Shown here: piece after piece, positions 28,065 to 38,127 of the stretch
How the letters are laid out: every line of letters starts with the position of its first letter
Position numbering within the stretch: position 1 is the first letter of the stretch
Assembly (NCBI RefSeq): GCF_001707755.1
Contig: NZ_MBDL01000008.1
Coordinates: 1 to 64,000 of the forward strand
Length of the DNA: 64,000 bases
Direction of reading: 5' to 3'
Source of the DNA: Acinetobacter celticus
GTDB lineage: Bacteria > Pseudomonadota > Gammaproteobacteria > Pseudomonadales > Moraxellaceae
The notes under the pieces: generated by a model
Database searches by the model: none
What the model saw: only the letters and a program-made list of their open reading frames with translations
Told to the model about the DNA's origin: nothing
Translations under genes and position numbers: made by a program

Positions 28065-28477
28065 AAAATTTCCTTTCTTTTGTTTTTGGTGGAATATTTT
28101 CTGTTGGTCTAATGCTTTCAGGAATGGCGAACCCAGAAAAAGTATTAAACTTTTTAGATATTACTGGACAATGGGACCCTAGCTTGGCCTTTGTGATGGC
28201 AGGTGCAATCTGTGTTGCATTTATTCCATTTCAATACGCCGTACGTCGTTCTGACCTTAAAACATTTGATGGTAATGTGATTGATTTACCACAAAATAAC
28301 CAGTTAGATGTTAAGTTAATAATGGGAAGCTGTTTATTTGGTATAGGTTGGGGGATTGCAGGAATTTGCCCTGCGCCAAGTTTTACTTTAATTGGGTTAG
28401 GGTACTATCAAGCCAGTTATTTTTTAGTAGCAATGTTTATTGGCGTTTGGCTACATCGTTTATGGACTAAAGTGTAA
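28061..28477 (+). CDS. YeeE/YedE-family sulfur transporter, PmpB-like half
   Basis: A 138-aa membrane protein with about four helices and the second conserved cysteine motif, GIGWGIAGICPAPSFTLIG. With the upstream gene it should form a complete YeeE-like channel for a reduced sulfur species. The gene overlaps its upstream partner by 4 nt and is followed immediately by a persulfide dioxygenase gene. Confidence 0.85.
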   Translation: MKNFLSFVFGGIFSVGLMLSGMANPEKVLNFLDITGQWDPSLAFVMAGAICVAFIPFQYAVRRSDLKTFDGNVIDLPQNNQLDVKLIMGSCLFGIGWGIAGICPAPSFTLIGLGYYQASYFLVAMFIGVWLHRLWTKV

Positions 28478-28478
28478 A

Positions 28479-29354
28479 ATGAATAAGCAACCGTGGGTTC
28501 AAGAATTTTTTGATGAAAATAGCAATACATTCAGTTATGTAGTTGCAGATAGACAAACTAAAAGATGCGCCGTGATTGATAGCGTATTGGATTATGATGT
28601 GGCTTCTGCAACAACTTCAACACAGCATGCAGATCAAATTCTTAATTTCATTCATCAAAATAGCCTAAGCATAGAATGGATTTTAGAAACACACGTCCAT
28701 GCCGATCACTTAACTGCATCACAATATATCAAAGAACAAGCGGGCGGAAAAATAGCCATCAGCCGTAAAATTAGCATTGTGCAACAAATATTTAGCGCAA
28801 TTTATAATTTAGATATGAAGTATTTTAATTCACATCAAGTTTTTGATTATTTATTTGATGATTATGAAAATTTTAAAATTGGAGAAATGAATGCATACAA
28901 CATTCCAACTCCAGGGCATACGCCTGCCTGTTTGAGTTATGTCATCGGCAACGCAGTCTTTGTTGGCGATACATTGTTTATGCCTGACTATGGAACAGCC
29001 CGTTGTGATTTTCCAAAGGGGAGTGCAACTATTTTATTCGATTCGGTACAGCGCTTATATAGATTGCCTGAACAAACCCATGTTTACTTATGTCATGACT
29101 ATTTGCCAGAAGGGCGTCAGCAGTATCATTATAAAACCACAATCCAAGCGCAGAAACAGAATAATATTCATATTCATTACGGAATAGAAAAAGAGGATTT
29201 TGTCAAAATGCGTAATAGCCGTGATGCATCACTTGGTATGCCAAAACTGATTCTGCCTGCTATTCAAATTAATATGGATGCAGGTCGAATGCCAGCACCC
29301 GAAGAAAATGGTATTCGATATTTAAAACTACCTTTAAATTATTTTAAAAAATAA
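28479..29354 (+). CDS. Persulfide dioxygenase-like MBL-fold hydrolase (ETHE1/Blh type)
   Basis: A 291-aa metallo-beta-lactamase-fold protein. The metal motif THVHADHLTA (about residues 71-80), GHTPACLSYVIG, VFVGDTLFMPDYGTARCDFP and the C-terminal CHDYLPEGR match sulfur dioxygenases that oxidise glutathione persulfide to sulfite. The ATG at 28479 is one base after the pmpB-like stop, so the three genes form one operon for sulfide or persulfide detoxification. Confidence 0.87.
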   Translation: MNKQPWVQEFFDENSNTFSYVVADRQTKRCAVIDSVLDYDVASATTSTQHADQILNFIHQNSLSIEWILETHVHADHLTASQYIKEQAGGKIAISRKISIVQQIFSAIYNLDMKYFNSHQVFDYLFDDYENFKIGEMNAYNIPTPGHTPACLSYVIGNAVFVGDTLFMPDYGTARCDFPKGSATILFDSVQRLYRLPEQTHVYLCHDYLPEGRQQYHYKTTIQAQKQNNIHIHYGIEKEDFVKMRNSRDASLGMPKLILPAIQINMDAGRMPAPEENGIRYLKLPLNYFKK

Positions 29355-29484
29355 AGAGCTGTCTATTTTTAGTTTGCTTTAAATAGCCTAAGCAACTAAA
29401 TTATTTTTAATAAATAGCAATTGATTAAATAACACCATGACTCCATTATTTAGTTATCTAAATATGTATTCAGCCACTTTAAAA

Positions 29485-30249
29485 ATGATCCTCAATTACG
29501 ACATTCATAAAAATCAAAATTCACAAAAATTTCCTATTGTTTTTATTCACGGGCTATTTGGTAGCTTAAGTAATTTAAGTATGTTGGCACGTGAATTTTT
29601 AGACACACATACTGTGGTTCAGCTAGATGTGCGTAATCACGGAAAATCTGCTCAGTCATCAGAAATGAATTATGATCTTATGGCACAAGATGTACTCGAA
29701 ACATTGGACGAATTAGGTTTATCGCATGTTAGCCTCATTGGGCATTCTATGGGCGGGAAGATTGCTATGCGTGTCGCAAACTTAGCACCAGATCGTATTC
29801 AACATTTAGCTGTTTTAGATATTGCACCATTTGCTTATCAGCAAAATCATCATGATCAAATTTTTAAAGCATTATTTGCCGTAGAACAGGCAACCATACA
29901 AACGCGACAACAAGCCATTGAAGTCATGAAACAATATTTGTCTGAAGAGATGGTCATTCAATTTTTATTAAAATCTTTTTCAAAAGGTCAGTGGCTGTTC
30001 AATGTACAAGCATTGTATGACCATTATGTAGATATTATTGGCTGGAATATGCAGTCCGAATGGCAAGAACCTGCATTATTTTTACGTGGTACGGCCTCAC
30101 CTTATATTGGTCAACCTGAATATGTTGATGCAATTTATCAACAATTTCCATATGCAAAAATTGTTGATATAGGTGGTGCAGGGCATTGGCTTCATGCTGA
30201 AAAAACGGTTGAAGTTTTAGAGCAGTTACAACACTATTTAAACGCTTAA
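29485..30249 (+). CDS. Alpha/beta hydrolase, YbfF-like esterase
   Basis: A 254-aa hydrolase. FIHGLFGSLSNLSML holds the oxyanion motif, LIGHSMGGKIA the nucleophile Ser in GHSMG, and GGAGHWLHAEK the catalytic His. This matches E. coli YbfF, an acyl-CoA or short-chain ester esterase. The ATG at 29485 (MILNYDIHKNQ) matches the family start; longer in-frame ATGs at 29437 and 29464 are possible and no start has a strong RBS. It ends 5 bp before the convergent tagX. Confidence 0.82.
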   Translation: MILNYDIHKNQNSQKFPIVFIHGLFGSLSNLSMLAREFLDTHTVVQLDVRNHGKSAQSSEMNYDLMAQDVLETLDELGLSHVSLIGHSMGGKIAMRVANLAPDRIQHLAVLDIAPFAYQQNHHDQIFKALFAVEQATIQTRQQAIEVMKQYLSEEMVIQFLLKSFSKGQWLFNVQALYDHYVDIIGWNMQSEWQEPALFLRGTASPYIGQPEYVDAIYQQFPYAKIVDIGGAGHWLHAEKTVEVLEQLQHYLNA

Positions 30250-30254
30250 ATATA

Positions 30255-31232
30255 TTATTTGGATGCTAAAAAACTCTCAGTTTGTAGCTGACCTTCAGAG
30301 GTCAGTTGCTTCGCCATTTCAGGTGTTTTTTTCAAACCGGGCATTCTATATTCAGTATGACCATAATCTTGAATAGATGTCCAACGTCCCCCCCAAGTTA
30401 AACCTACAGATTCAGCAACTTGACCATATAATTGATAGCCACGCATGGCCCATGGGTCACGTTCGGAAATGACGACTTTACCATTTCGTTTAAACGCAAC
30501 ATCTGCGGCTAATCCGAATTGATGGTAACTTTGAAAACCCCGAGCACGAGTTGTATTAATATTTGTGGCCAAAGCATTTTGACGATCTGGACTACGATAA
30601 CCCTCTAATAGAACCATTTCATAGCCATGTTGCTCACGCATCATTTTAAAAACCATCAGTAAACGTTGTTTATAGCGCGGATTAATTTTATTCCATTTAC
30701 GGTCTGCAGATGTCACATTACTTAAGTCATAAGCAAAAATATGCTCATCTTGAGAGTCTTGTTCAAATGTAGGGCCAATTTGAGCAGCAGTTATAGTTGC
30801 TACAGAAGTTTCTAACGACATAGCATCATAAATTGCATTTTGAATCAGTACTTCATCCACTTCAGGCGGAACATCGAGTACTTGTCCATCTAACATTGCA
30901 TAAATTTGTGGATCAGCTTTTTTCAGATAATCGGCTTCTATTGTAGATGCTGTAATTGGACGCGTAAATGCATAAAGCAACAGACTAGAAAAGAGTAAAA
31001 GTCCTGCAATTAAAACCCACCACTGTTGCACATGCCAGTGTGATTGAATTTGATTGGACGAAGCTGCAAGATTCAATTGATATGCAAATTGCTTAAATAA
31101 AAACAACTTTTTCTTACAATATGGAATAAAATTTTCGGTTGCGTTCAGTAATTTATTTCTAAATTCATAGGACACCAACAATCCCATGACAAATGTCAAA
31201 ATAATAAAACCACACGCTATAGCAAAAATCAT
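30255..31232 (-). CDS. tagX: T6SS-associated peptidoglycan hydrolase TagX
   Basis: A 325-aa membrane-anchored enzyme. Residues 1-20 and about 70-88 are hydrophobic anchors. The C-terminal peptidase M15/VanY-like domain shows YRSPDRQNAL, SYHQFGLAADVAF (His/Asp metal ligands) and DYGHTEYRM. Acinetobacter TagX is an L,D-endopeptidase thought to open the cell wall for T6SS assembly. It is the last gene of the minus T6SS operon and overlaps the gene before it by 4 nt. Confidence 0.88.
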   Translation of the reverse strand: MIFAIACGFIILTFVMGLLVSYEFRNKLLNATENFIPYCKKKLFLFKQFAYQLNLAASSNQIQSHWHVQQWWVLIAGLLLFSSLLLYAFTRPITASTIEADYLKKADPQIYAMLDGQVLDVPPEVDEVLIQNAIYDAMSLETSVATITAAQIGPTFEQDSQDEHIFAYDLSNVTSADRKWNKINPRYKQRLLMVFKMMREQHGYEMVLLEGYRSPDRQNALATNINTTRARGFQSYHQFGLAADVAFKRNGKVVISERDPWAMRGYQLYGQVAESVGLTWGGRWTSIQDYGHTEYRMPGLKKTPEMAKQLTSEGQLQTESFLASK

Positions 31233-31831
31233 GGTGTGATAACAGTATCTTTAACGGGCAATTCCGTTTTTGTCACCGTTATTTGTACAGAGCCTTGTGG
31301 GCTTTCAATTTCAGGCTTTTGCACAACAGTTATTTGATTCGATTCTTTAGTCGCATGAGCTTGTGCAAGAACTTGTGGTTGTTTTACGGCGGTATTAGGC
31401 TTTGGTTTAGCGCTTGGTGGAGATGATTTTTCTAAATTTTTCGCAATGACAGTTTCTGCTACTGCTAAATTTTGTTTAGTGGTAGGCGTATCAGATTTCT
31501 GGTGTTTAAACGCATTAACCAAATCCTGTTCAAAATTTTGATGGTTTTCAATTACATTGAGGTGTGTACCATCTCTTCTATCTACGTCAGAATTTTTTGT
31601 AGCTTGATCTAGCTGAATTTCAGGCTCTACTTGTGTATTTTTATGCTCAGAGGACACTGTATGTTGAATGCTATTTTGTTTATATGTTGCAAAATTTAAA
31701 GATACAATGCCTAAAAAACTCATAAAAACAACGCCTCCAAGAAAACCTAGGCCACTATGAATAACTGGAGAGAGATTATTTTTTTTAGTTAATTGCAGTA
31801 TGCGAACAGTATTTTGTTTTTCATTTGCCAT
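31229..31831 (-). CDS. asaC: AsaC-like Acinetobacter T6SS accessory protein
   Basis: A 200-aa protein with a short cytosolic N-terminus, one membrane helix (about residues 26-50, LGFLGGVVFMSFLGIVSL) and a long low-complexity periplasmic tail rich in Lys, Thr, Pro and Gln. No enzymatic motif. Its place between tssL and tagX matches the Acinetobacter-specific gene called asaC; the symbol rests on that gene order. Function unknown. Confidence 0.65.
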   Translation of the reverse strand: MANEKQNTVRILQLTKKNNLSPVIHSGLGFLGGVVFMSFLGIVSLNFATYKQNSIQHTVSSEHKNTQVEPEIQLDQATKNSDVDRRDGTHLNVIENHQNFEQDLVNAFKHQKSDTPTTKQNLAVAETVIAKNLEKSSPPSAKPKPNTAVKQPQVLAQAHATKESNQITVVQKPEIESPQGSVQITVTKTELPVKDTVITP

Positions 31832-31843
31832 TTTATTTTTGTC

Positions 31844-32647
31844 TTATGGTAAATGAATCGTGATATACGCTTGCTCTGCTGGTGCAGAAATAACATTTTG
31901 GTATTTTTCTAAACTGCTACTTCCTTGATGCAAAATCATATATTTCAAACCAACAAAAGTGGCTAAGGCAAAGACAAACCAAAAAATTAAAATCCAGAAA
32001 AAAGGTAATTCACGATGAATAATATGTTTAATTTGATCTGGTAATGATGCAAATGGCGAAAAAGAAGCTTTCTTTCCTTTTAGAAAATCAATTTCATCAC
32101 CGACTCTTGTCGCCAGTACATTTAAATTTTCAATAGAATCTAAGCGATATTTACCATGAAAGCCTAATAACATACAATAATGATAAACTTCTAAAGCCAT
32201 CAGTCGCTCTTTTCCTTTACTACGAATTTCATCCATTGTTTCAAAAAAACGGTAACCCGCTAGTTGCGAACCAAATAGGCTAAGTTGTAAAGGGCACATC
32301 ATCCAATTATTTTGTAAATCGAAAAAACGGGCATCTTGTTGCGTTATGATCGTTTCATCGAGTAAAGCGCAATAAGCATATTTAGCATCTTGAATATCAT
32401 CATAATTAAATTGCAATTTACGCGCCTGACTTTCAAAACGGTTAAGAAGATTTAAAATTTTTTCCCGAAAATTTTCTACATTCGATGGCACATATTGGTT
32501 TTTTAATAAAAATACAATGTAGAAACCATCATGCATTAAATCGACCAAGTTGGTTGTATGCACGTTTTTATGGTCAATCGTCGGTATTGCCAACTGACCA
32601 ATTTGACCATCATCAAAAAGTGACGGCGCATGAGTATTCATATTCAT
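31844..32647 (-). CDS. tssL: T6SS membrane complex protein TssL (DotU family)
   Basis: A 267-aa inner-membrane protein: a cytosolic DotU/IcmH domain (QDAKYAYCALLDETI, GYRFFETMDEI, YHYCMLLGFHGKYR) followed by one C-terminal transmembrane segment (FFWILIFWFVFALATFVGL). No OmpA-like peptidoglycan-binding extension, so wall anchoring must come from another protein such as TagN. ATG at 32645-32647 with GGATAA upstream; an adjoining TTG codon is rejected. It follows tssK closely. Confidence 0.92.
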   Translation of the reverse strand: MNMNTHAPSLFDDGQIGQLAIPTIDHKNVHTTNLVDLMHDGFYIVFLLKNQYVPSNVENFREKILNLLNRFESQARKLQFNYDDIQDAKYAYCALLDETIITQQDARFFDLQNNWMMCPLQLSLFGSQLAGYRFFETMDEIRSKGKERLMALEVYHYCMLLGFHGKYRLDSIENLNVLATRVGDEIDFLKGKKASFSPFASLPDQIKHIIHRELPFFWILIFWFVFALATFVGLKYMILHQGSSSLEKYQNVISAPAEQAYITIHLP

Positions 32648-32653
32648 CAAAAA

Positions 32654-34014
32654 TTATCCATTGATAACTGCAATTAATTCAATAGCAATGTCTTGGAAAC
32701 CACTTGGGATATAGACACAAAGCGTTTCTGAATCCAACATTCGTTGATATAAGTCACTATTCGGTTCAATTTCAAAATAACTGACACCCGAGCGCACAGG
32801 AATAGCCGTCGGCACTTGCACTAAATGTTGTATCGCTATTGCAGGTAAGGCTGCCACAACGCGTTGTTCTACATCGATGGTGCTACCAACTTTAAAACGT
32901 AAAGGTACATACGAAATAAGATCATGCATTGGCATGGCCACGCTAGAAACAGCTAAGTATAGTCGGGTCGTTCGGCTAATTTTGTCTGATTCTAAACTCC
33001 CCATCCAATATGATGGTCGAGTCTCTTTGAGGGAAATACTGATATATCGATTAGAAATAATCGTATCGAGTAAATCACGCAAAATACTATCCAGTTGTAC
33101 AAAACTTTCTTCTAAATTGTTGTGCTTATATTGGGGAAGTTGGTCTATTTCATAAGCTGTAGAGAAGGTCAGTAAAGATCCTGTTAATCTGAGTAATTCA
33201 AAAAAGAGCCGTTCAGGATGAATATGTGGATATTGCAATAGGTGACTTAAGGTTGCATGTGCTGTATTTAAGGCATTGACCAACCAAAAAGAAACAATAT
33301 CGCCAGAACGAAACTCAATCAACTTTTGCTCATTTTCACGGTTATTTGCTTGGATGGCTTTAATTTTGGCTTTAATAATATTTAAGGTTCGTTTCAAGTT
33401 AGAACTGACTGCTTCACACGAATCAATATGCAGAACAGGTGGAATAAACTTATCATCTAAAACAAAGTTTCCTGAACTTTGACGTTTAATGCGACCAATA
33501 GACAAATATAAATAACCATCTAATTGTTGTGGCTCATAGCTAAGCTCGAACAGCTTAAATTCAGCACGGCGTCGCAATAACGTAATGTCGGCAGCGTTAG
33601 CATCGGTAAATAGATCATGTGTTTCCGTTAAATGTGAATGGTAACGACTAGATTGGCTATTGGCCTCAAAATTAACGTTCTTTTTATTCGCTTGTAAAAT
33701 CGGTAAGGCCAAATAAATCTGCATTTCACCTTTTAAATTCAGTATGTCTAGTAAAATTGGTTCAGGTAGTAAATCTTGAGCAGGGGCTTGATAAATTTCA
33801 CCATCTTGCCAAATCATATTGATTTTACTTAAAGCCAAAATATTAGTATTAAGTAAAGATTCATCAAATTGAAGAACTTGGATACCATATGCAAAAGGAA
33901 TGGTCGCACGTACAGTATAATTCAGGCGTTGCTCATGATAGGCATCTTGTAGTTGAAAATGCTGCGGACGTAAAAATAAGCCTTCACCCCATAAAATTTT
34001 TCTGCTTTAAACAT
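32654..34014 (-). pseudogene. tssK: T6SS baseplate protein TssK, frameshifted near the start
   Basis: The main open frame (33838 to 32654) encodes TssK from about residue 58 on, but lacks the conserved N-terminus. That N-terminus is present upstream in two frames: MFKAEK starts at the ATG at 34014, and LWGEGLFLRPQHFQLQDAYH follows in the frame of the main part. The ATG frame and the body are out of register by one base, at a run of five A where six would restore MFKAEKILWGEG. Read through, the protein would be about 453 aa. AAGG precedes the ATG, 5 bp after tssA. The lesion is in a homopolymer, so a sequencing error is possible. As written, TssK is not made in full. Confidence 0.82.
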
Positions 34015-34019
34015 AGACC

Positions 34020-35132
34020 TTATCCATCATTATTTATATCACGGGTATTTATTTGTACACCTAATAATTCATGTACAGTTTCTAATGGGTTTTCATTTTT
34101 GAGTACTTGCGATAACCATTCATGTAATGGCATCTGACTCCATTTAATGGTTTTTTGTAGCATATAACTTACAGGGCTATGTGGTTCATTTTCTTGGAAA
34201 TAATCAGCAATATTTTGAAGTACATGCATGGCTTGTTCACGGTTCGCGAGATGACCTTGCTGTTGAGGCTGAAAGTTTGGCTGTATTGAAATATTTTTTT
34301 GTAGATGATGAGACGGCATAGATTCTGTTGACATTTCTATATCAGCCGTCATTGCGTGCTCAGGTTGCATATGATTAACAGCATCTATTTTATATATTTT
34401 TTTTAAGGTCAGATGGATCGTTTCAATTTGTGAATCAATCGATGCAAAACTTGGCGCATCTAAATGCATTAAATGATCCAAAACGTCTTTTAGCTGTTGC
34501 CACTGATTACCAATATCCAAAAATTGTTGATATTTCTGATATTGGATTGATTTAGAGGTTTTAAACAGCGCCTGCTCAAATTGTTCCTGAGTATTATTGG
34601 GTGTTTCGCTTGGACTATCCTCCTGATACGTTTTTAATTTTTGATTCTGCTGATGAAGTAAATACTCATAATCCGAGAGCGTATAAGTAAGAGAACCACT
34701 CACTATATTTACAGCTTTGAGTGAAAGAGGAATTAAATTAATTAAGCCCTGTAATAAACCAATTCTTTGATCTAAATCATTTTCTTCAATTTCAGGATGT
34801 AGGTGTTCCCAATAATGACTTAAACTTTGCTGTGTGAGTTCAAGGGCTTTTGCAATGCCTTCAAAACCATATAAATGTGTCCAAGCTTCTAAAAGCCAAG
34901 TATACAAACGAATATCTTTGGTCTTTTCAGTTAAAAGTTCAATAGATTTATTCTGAATAAAGGCCCAGTCAGCTTGTTTCGATTCCGAAATCCAATCGCC
35001 TTGCTCTAATAACGGATCATCCTGAATTTTTGCTTTTTTAATTGCATGAAAATCATGAGAAAATGAGCAGTCGATACCACATGGATGGTCTTCAGCAATA
35101 GGCTGTAATAAACAAGTCAGTTCTAAACTCAT
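34020..35132 (-). CDS. tssA: T6SS protein TssA (ImpA N-domain)
   Basis: A 370-aa cytosolic protein. The N-terminal ImpA domain is clear: LLQPIAEDHPCGIDCSFSHD, LTEKTKDIRLYTWLLEAWTH and LSHYWEHLHPEI. The C-terminal part (residues 270-370) is distinct and includes RREQ-like helices with MHVLQNIADYFQENEPHSPVSY, a motif shared by short TssA types. It helps baseplate assembly and tail polymerisation. It lies between tssH and tssK. Confidence 0.9.
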   Translation of the reverse strand: MSLELTCLLQPIAEDHPCGIDCSFSHDFHAIKKAKIQDDPLLEQGDWISESKQADWAFIQNKSIELLTEKTKDIRLYTWLLEAWTHLYGFEGIAKALELTQQSLSHYWEHLHPEIEENDLDQRIGLLQGLINLIPLSLKAVNIVSGSLTYTLSDYEYLLHQQNQKLKTYQEDSPSETPNNTQEQFEQALFKTSKSIQYQKYQQFLDIGNQWQQLKDVLDHLMHLDAPSFASIDSQIETIHLTLKKIYKIDAVNHMQPEHAMTADIEMSTESMPSHHLQKNISIQPNFQPQQQGHLANREQAMHVLQNIADYFQENEPHSPVSYMLQKTIKWSQMPLHEWLSQVLKNENPLETVHELLGVQINTRDINNDG

Positions 35133-35150
35133 AGTTTGCCTTAATAAGTT

Positions 35151-37810
35151 TTAAGTTGTTGTTGGTTTTTTAGTTTTCGTTTTTTTAACTGTTTTGGTAT
35201 TTGGATCTAATACATAATAAATTTGCTCATTTTTAACAGTAATTTCAATTCTCTTTGGAATTTTTTGCTCACTCATTGCCACCAGAATTTTGGTTGCCAG
35301 TGCCGGTAAAACCGTCGAATTCAGAATGTTATCTACATTACGCGCACCACTATCAACTTCTGTACAACGGCTTAAAAGTAATTCAATCAAATCTTGTGTA
35401 TAGACAATCTGAGTCTGATATTGTTTTTCAATTCGAGTTGTTATTTTCTCTAATTTCGAATGGATAATTCGAAAAAGTAGATCGTCATGTAATGGAAAAT
35501 AAGGTATCAAGCGCAGTCGACCCAAGAATGCAGGCTTAAATTGTTGATATAAATGCGGTTTAAGTTGATCTATTAATTCTGGTGCGCTTGGCCAATTTTC
35601 CATAGGATGATTTATACATGCCCGCATAATGGCACTTGATCCTGTATTCGATGTGAGAAGAATAGTCGTATTTTTAAAATCAATAATACGACCTTCACCA
35701 TCTTCTAGCGTACCTTTATCAAAAACTTGGTAAAACAACTCTTGTACATCGCTATGTGCTTTTTCAATCTCATCTAAAAGCACTACACTATATGGATTAC
35801 GACGTACAGCTTCTGTTAAGACTCCTCCTTGACCATAGCCAACATAACCTGGCGGAGCACCTTTCAAGGATGAAACTGTATGTGCTTCTTGATATTCAGA
35901 CATATTAATTGTAATCAGATGTGATTCACCACCATATAATTCATGAGCAAGGGCAAGGGCGGTTTCGGTTTTTCCAACCCCACTTGGGCCGAATAACATA
36001 AATACACCTTGCGGTTTATTCGGATCCTCTAATTTTGCCTTGGATGTTTTAATCCCTTGTACGAGCTGTTGTACTGCATAATCTTGTCCCATAACGCGTT
36101 GTGACAATTTTTGTTCGAGTTTCAATATTTGTTGAATTTCATCCTTCATCATTTTTCCAACCGGAATTCCTGTCCAATCAGAGATAATCTCATTGATAAT
36201 TCGGGCATCTACTCGCTCAAAAACCAGTGGTGATTCTCCCTGAAGATGCGTTAATTTTTGTCTTAAATTAAGAATTTCTGCACATTGCCTATTTTCTAAT
36301 TGTAATTGCTGAATATTTTGAACTAATTTCAGCTCTAATTTCCATTGAGTTTCAACGTCTACAATAGTTTTTTCTAAGGACTCAATATTGGTTTGGAGTA
36401 ACGCTAAGCGTTCATGATGAATAGGTAAATTCTTATTTTCATTGGCTAAAAGCTGATATTCTAAATTTAAATTATGTAATTGAGCAAACATTTGAGCTAA
36501 TTTTACAGGCATAGTATTTTGGGTGAGTGCAACTCGTGCTGTTGCTGTATCCAAGATACTTATTGCTTTGTCTGGTAATTGTCTGGTAATTGTCTGCCAA
36601 TAATATAACGATGTGAAGAGTGAACGGCTGTCATAATCGCCTCATCATCTATCTGTAAATTAAAATGCTTCATCATTACAGGAACCACGGCGCGAAGCAT
36701 AGCAATCGCAACATCCTCAGTTGGTTCTTCAACTTTAAGCATTTGAAAGCGACGGCTAAGTGCAGCATCTTTTTCAAAATATTGTTTATATTCAGCCCAA
36801 GTTGTGGCGGCAATGGTACGTAACTCCCCACGGGCCAATGCAGGCTTTAATAAATTAGCAGCATCATTTTGTCCTGCTTGGCCTCCAGCACCAATAAGGG
36901 TATGTGCTTCATCAATAAATAAAATAATTGGGTGGGGCGATGATTTTACTTCATTAATAACCAGTTGTAGGCGATTTTCAAATTCACCTTTAACACTGGC
37001 ACCAGCCTGTAATAAACCTATATCTAGAACATGAATTTGAACATTTTTTAGGATATCTGGAACTTCATTTTTTGAGATTTTAAGGGCTAGACCTTCAACC
37101 ACCGCAGTCTTTCCAACACCAGGTTCACCAACAAGAATTGGGTTGTTTTGGCGACGGCGCATTAAAATATCAAGCATCAAGCGAATTTCAAATTCTCGAC
37201 CAATAACAGGATCAATTTCTCCTTTTAGTGCTTTTTCAGTTAAATTAGTTGCGAACTGATTCAAAGCTGGTGTGTTGGTCGGTTGTAAAAAATGACTCTC
37301 TTGTAGGATCTGTTCTGGGCCAGAAAATTGATTTTTGCTTTCAATGCTATTGGTACATAAGTCTAGAAATTTATGCTTCATCGTATCAATAGGGAAAAGT
37401 TCAAAAAGTGATGACATCCGTATCGCAATTTGTTGTAAGTCATGCGCAGTGAGTAATGCAACCACCAGATGGCCACTGCGAATCATTGGATCTTGTTCAG
37501 CAGAGGCGAGTAACCATGCTTGTTCTAATAAGCGAACAATCGACTTCGCAAAAATGGGGGTTCTCGTATTGCCTTTTGGAAGTTGAGAAATACTATGTTT
37601 TAAATCATTTTCAAGAGTATTTTTAGAAATTTTATATTTTTCAGCTAAAATTTGAAGATCATTTTTATCATGTTGTAACAATAATTCTAACAAAAAATGT
37701 TCAACTTCAATTTCGTAATTCTGTTGAGAAATACACGTATTGGCAGATTCTTCTAAAGATACACGTGAATTTGTAGATAATTTTGTAATCAAAATCTTTA
37801 AATTATTCAT
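35151..37810 (-). pseudogene. tssH: T6SS sheath-recycling ATPase TssH (ClpV), broken by an 11-bp tandem duplication
   Basis: Two abutting frames together encode a whole ClpV. The first (start MNNLKILITKLSTNSR at 37810) holds the N domain and AAA+ domain 1 (GEPGVGKTAVVEG, LFIDEAHTLIGAGG) and ends early after IIGRQLPDNYQTKQ. The second holds the coiled middle domain and AAA+ domain 2 (FGPSGVGKTETALA, VVLLDEIEKAHSD). At the junction an 11-bp unit is present twice (36571-36592); removing one copy restores IIGRQLPDKAISILDTATA and a protein of 882 aa, normal for ClpV. As written the ATPase is split, and sheath recycling should fail. Confidence 0.9.
36571..36592. repeat. 11-bp tandem duplication inside tssH
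   Basis: TCTGGTAATTG occurs twice head to tail, followed by a further TCTG. The duplication changes length by 11 bp and so shifts the frame. Perfect short tandem copies can be lost or gained by replication slippage. Confidence 0.97.
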
Positions 37811-38127
37811 ATATTTCTCAATTTTTAAAGTTTGTATATTATTGAAATTATTTTTTAAATTATTAAAAATCAATACTTTGTTTTATTTTTATTTCAAAGT
37901 AGTAGCGCATTCTACATATTTTTTTAAAAAATTAACAGTTAATTTAAATTTTTTAGAGCTATGGAATAAAATAAAAGTATTAATTAACTTTTTTGTATTG
38001 ACTTTTAGGTCGTATTTTTTGTTAAATCTGCAACGTAAAAATAAAAAACAAAAGAAAGAAAACACAAACAATAAAACTCAGTGCTTATCTTTCATAATAA
38101 TGACTACATATTTCGAGAAAATTTTAG
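37811..38127. promoter_or_regulatory. Divergent T6SS promoter region
   Basis: A 317-bp very AT-rich region between tssH (minus) and asaA (plus). A sigma-70-like promoter for the plus operon is TTGACT at 37998-38003 with TTAAAT at 38022-38027 (18-bp spacing). No sigma-54 (GG-N10-GC) element was found. The high AT content suggests silencing by an H-NS-like protein, which is only inference. Confidence 0.4.

Noticed and set aside
35151..37810. tssH as two separate subunit genes
   Set aside because: The break falls at an exact 11-bp duplication, and removing one copy restores the conserved join, so a frameshifted single gene is the better reading.
37811..38127. Sigma-54 promoter for the T6SS
   Set aside because: No GG-N10-GC element could be found in the divergent region.
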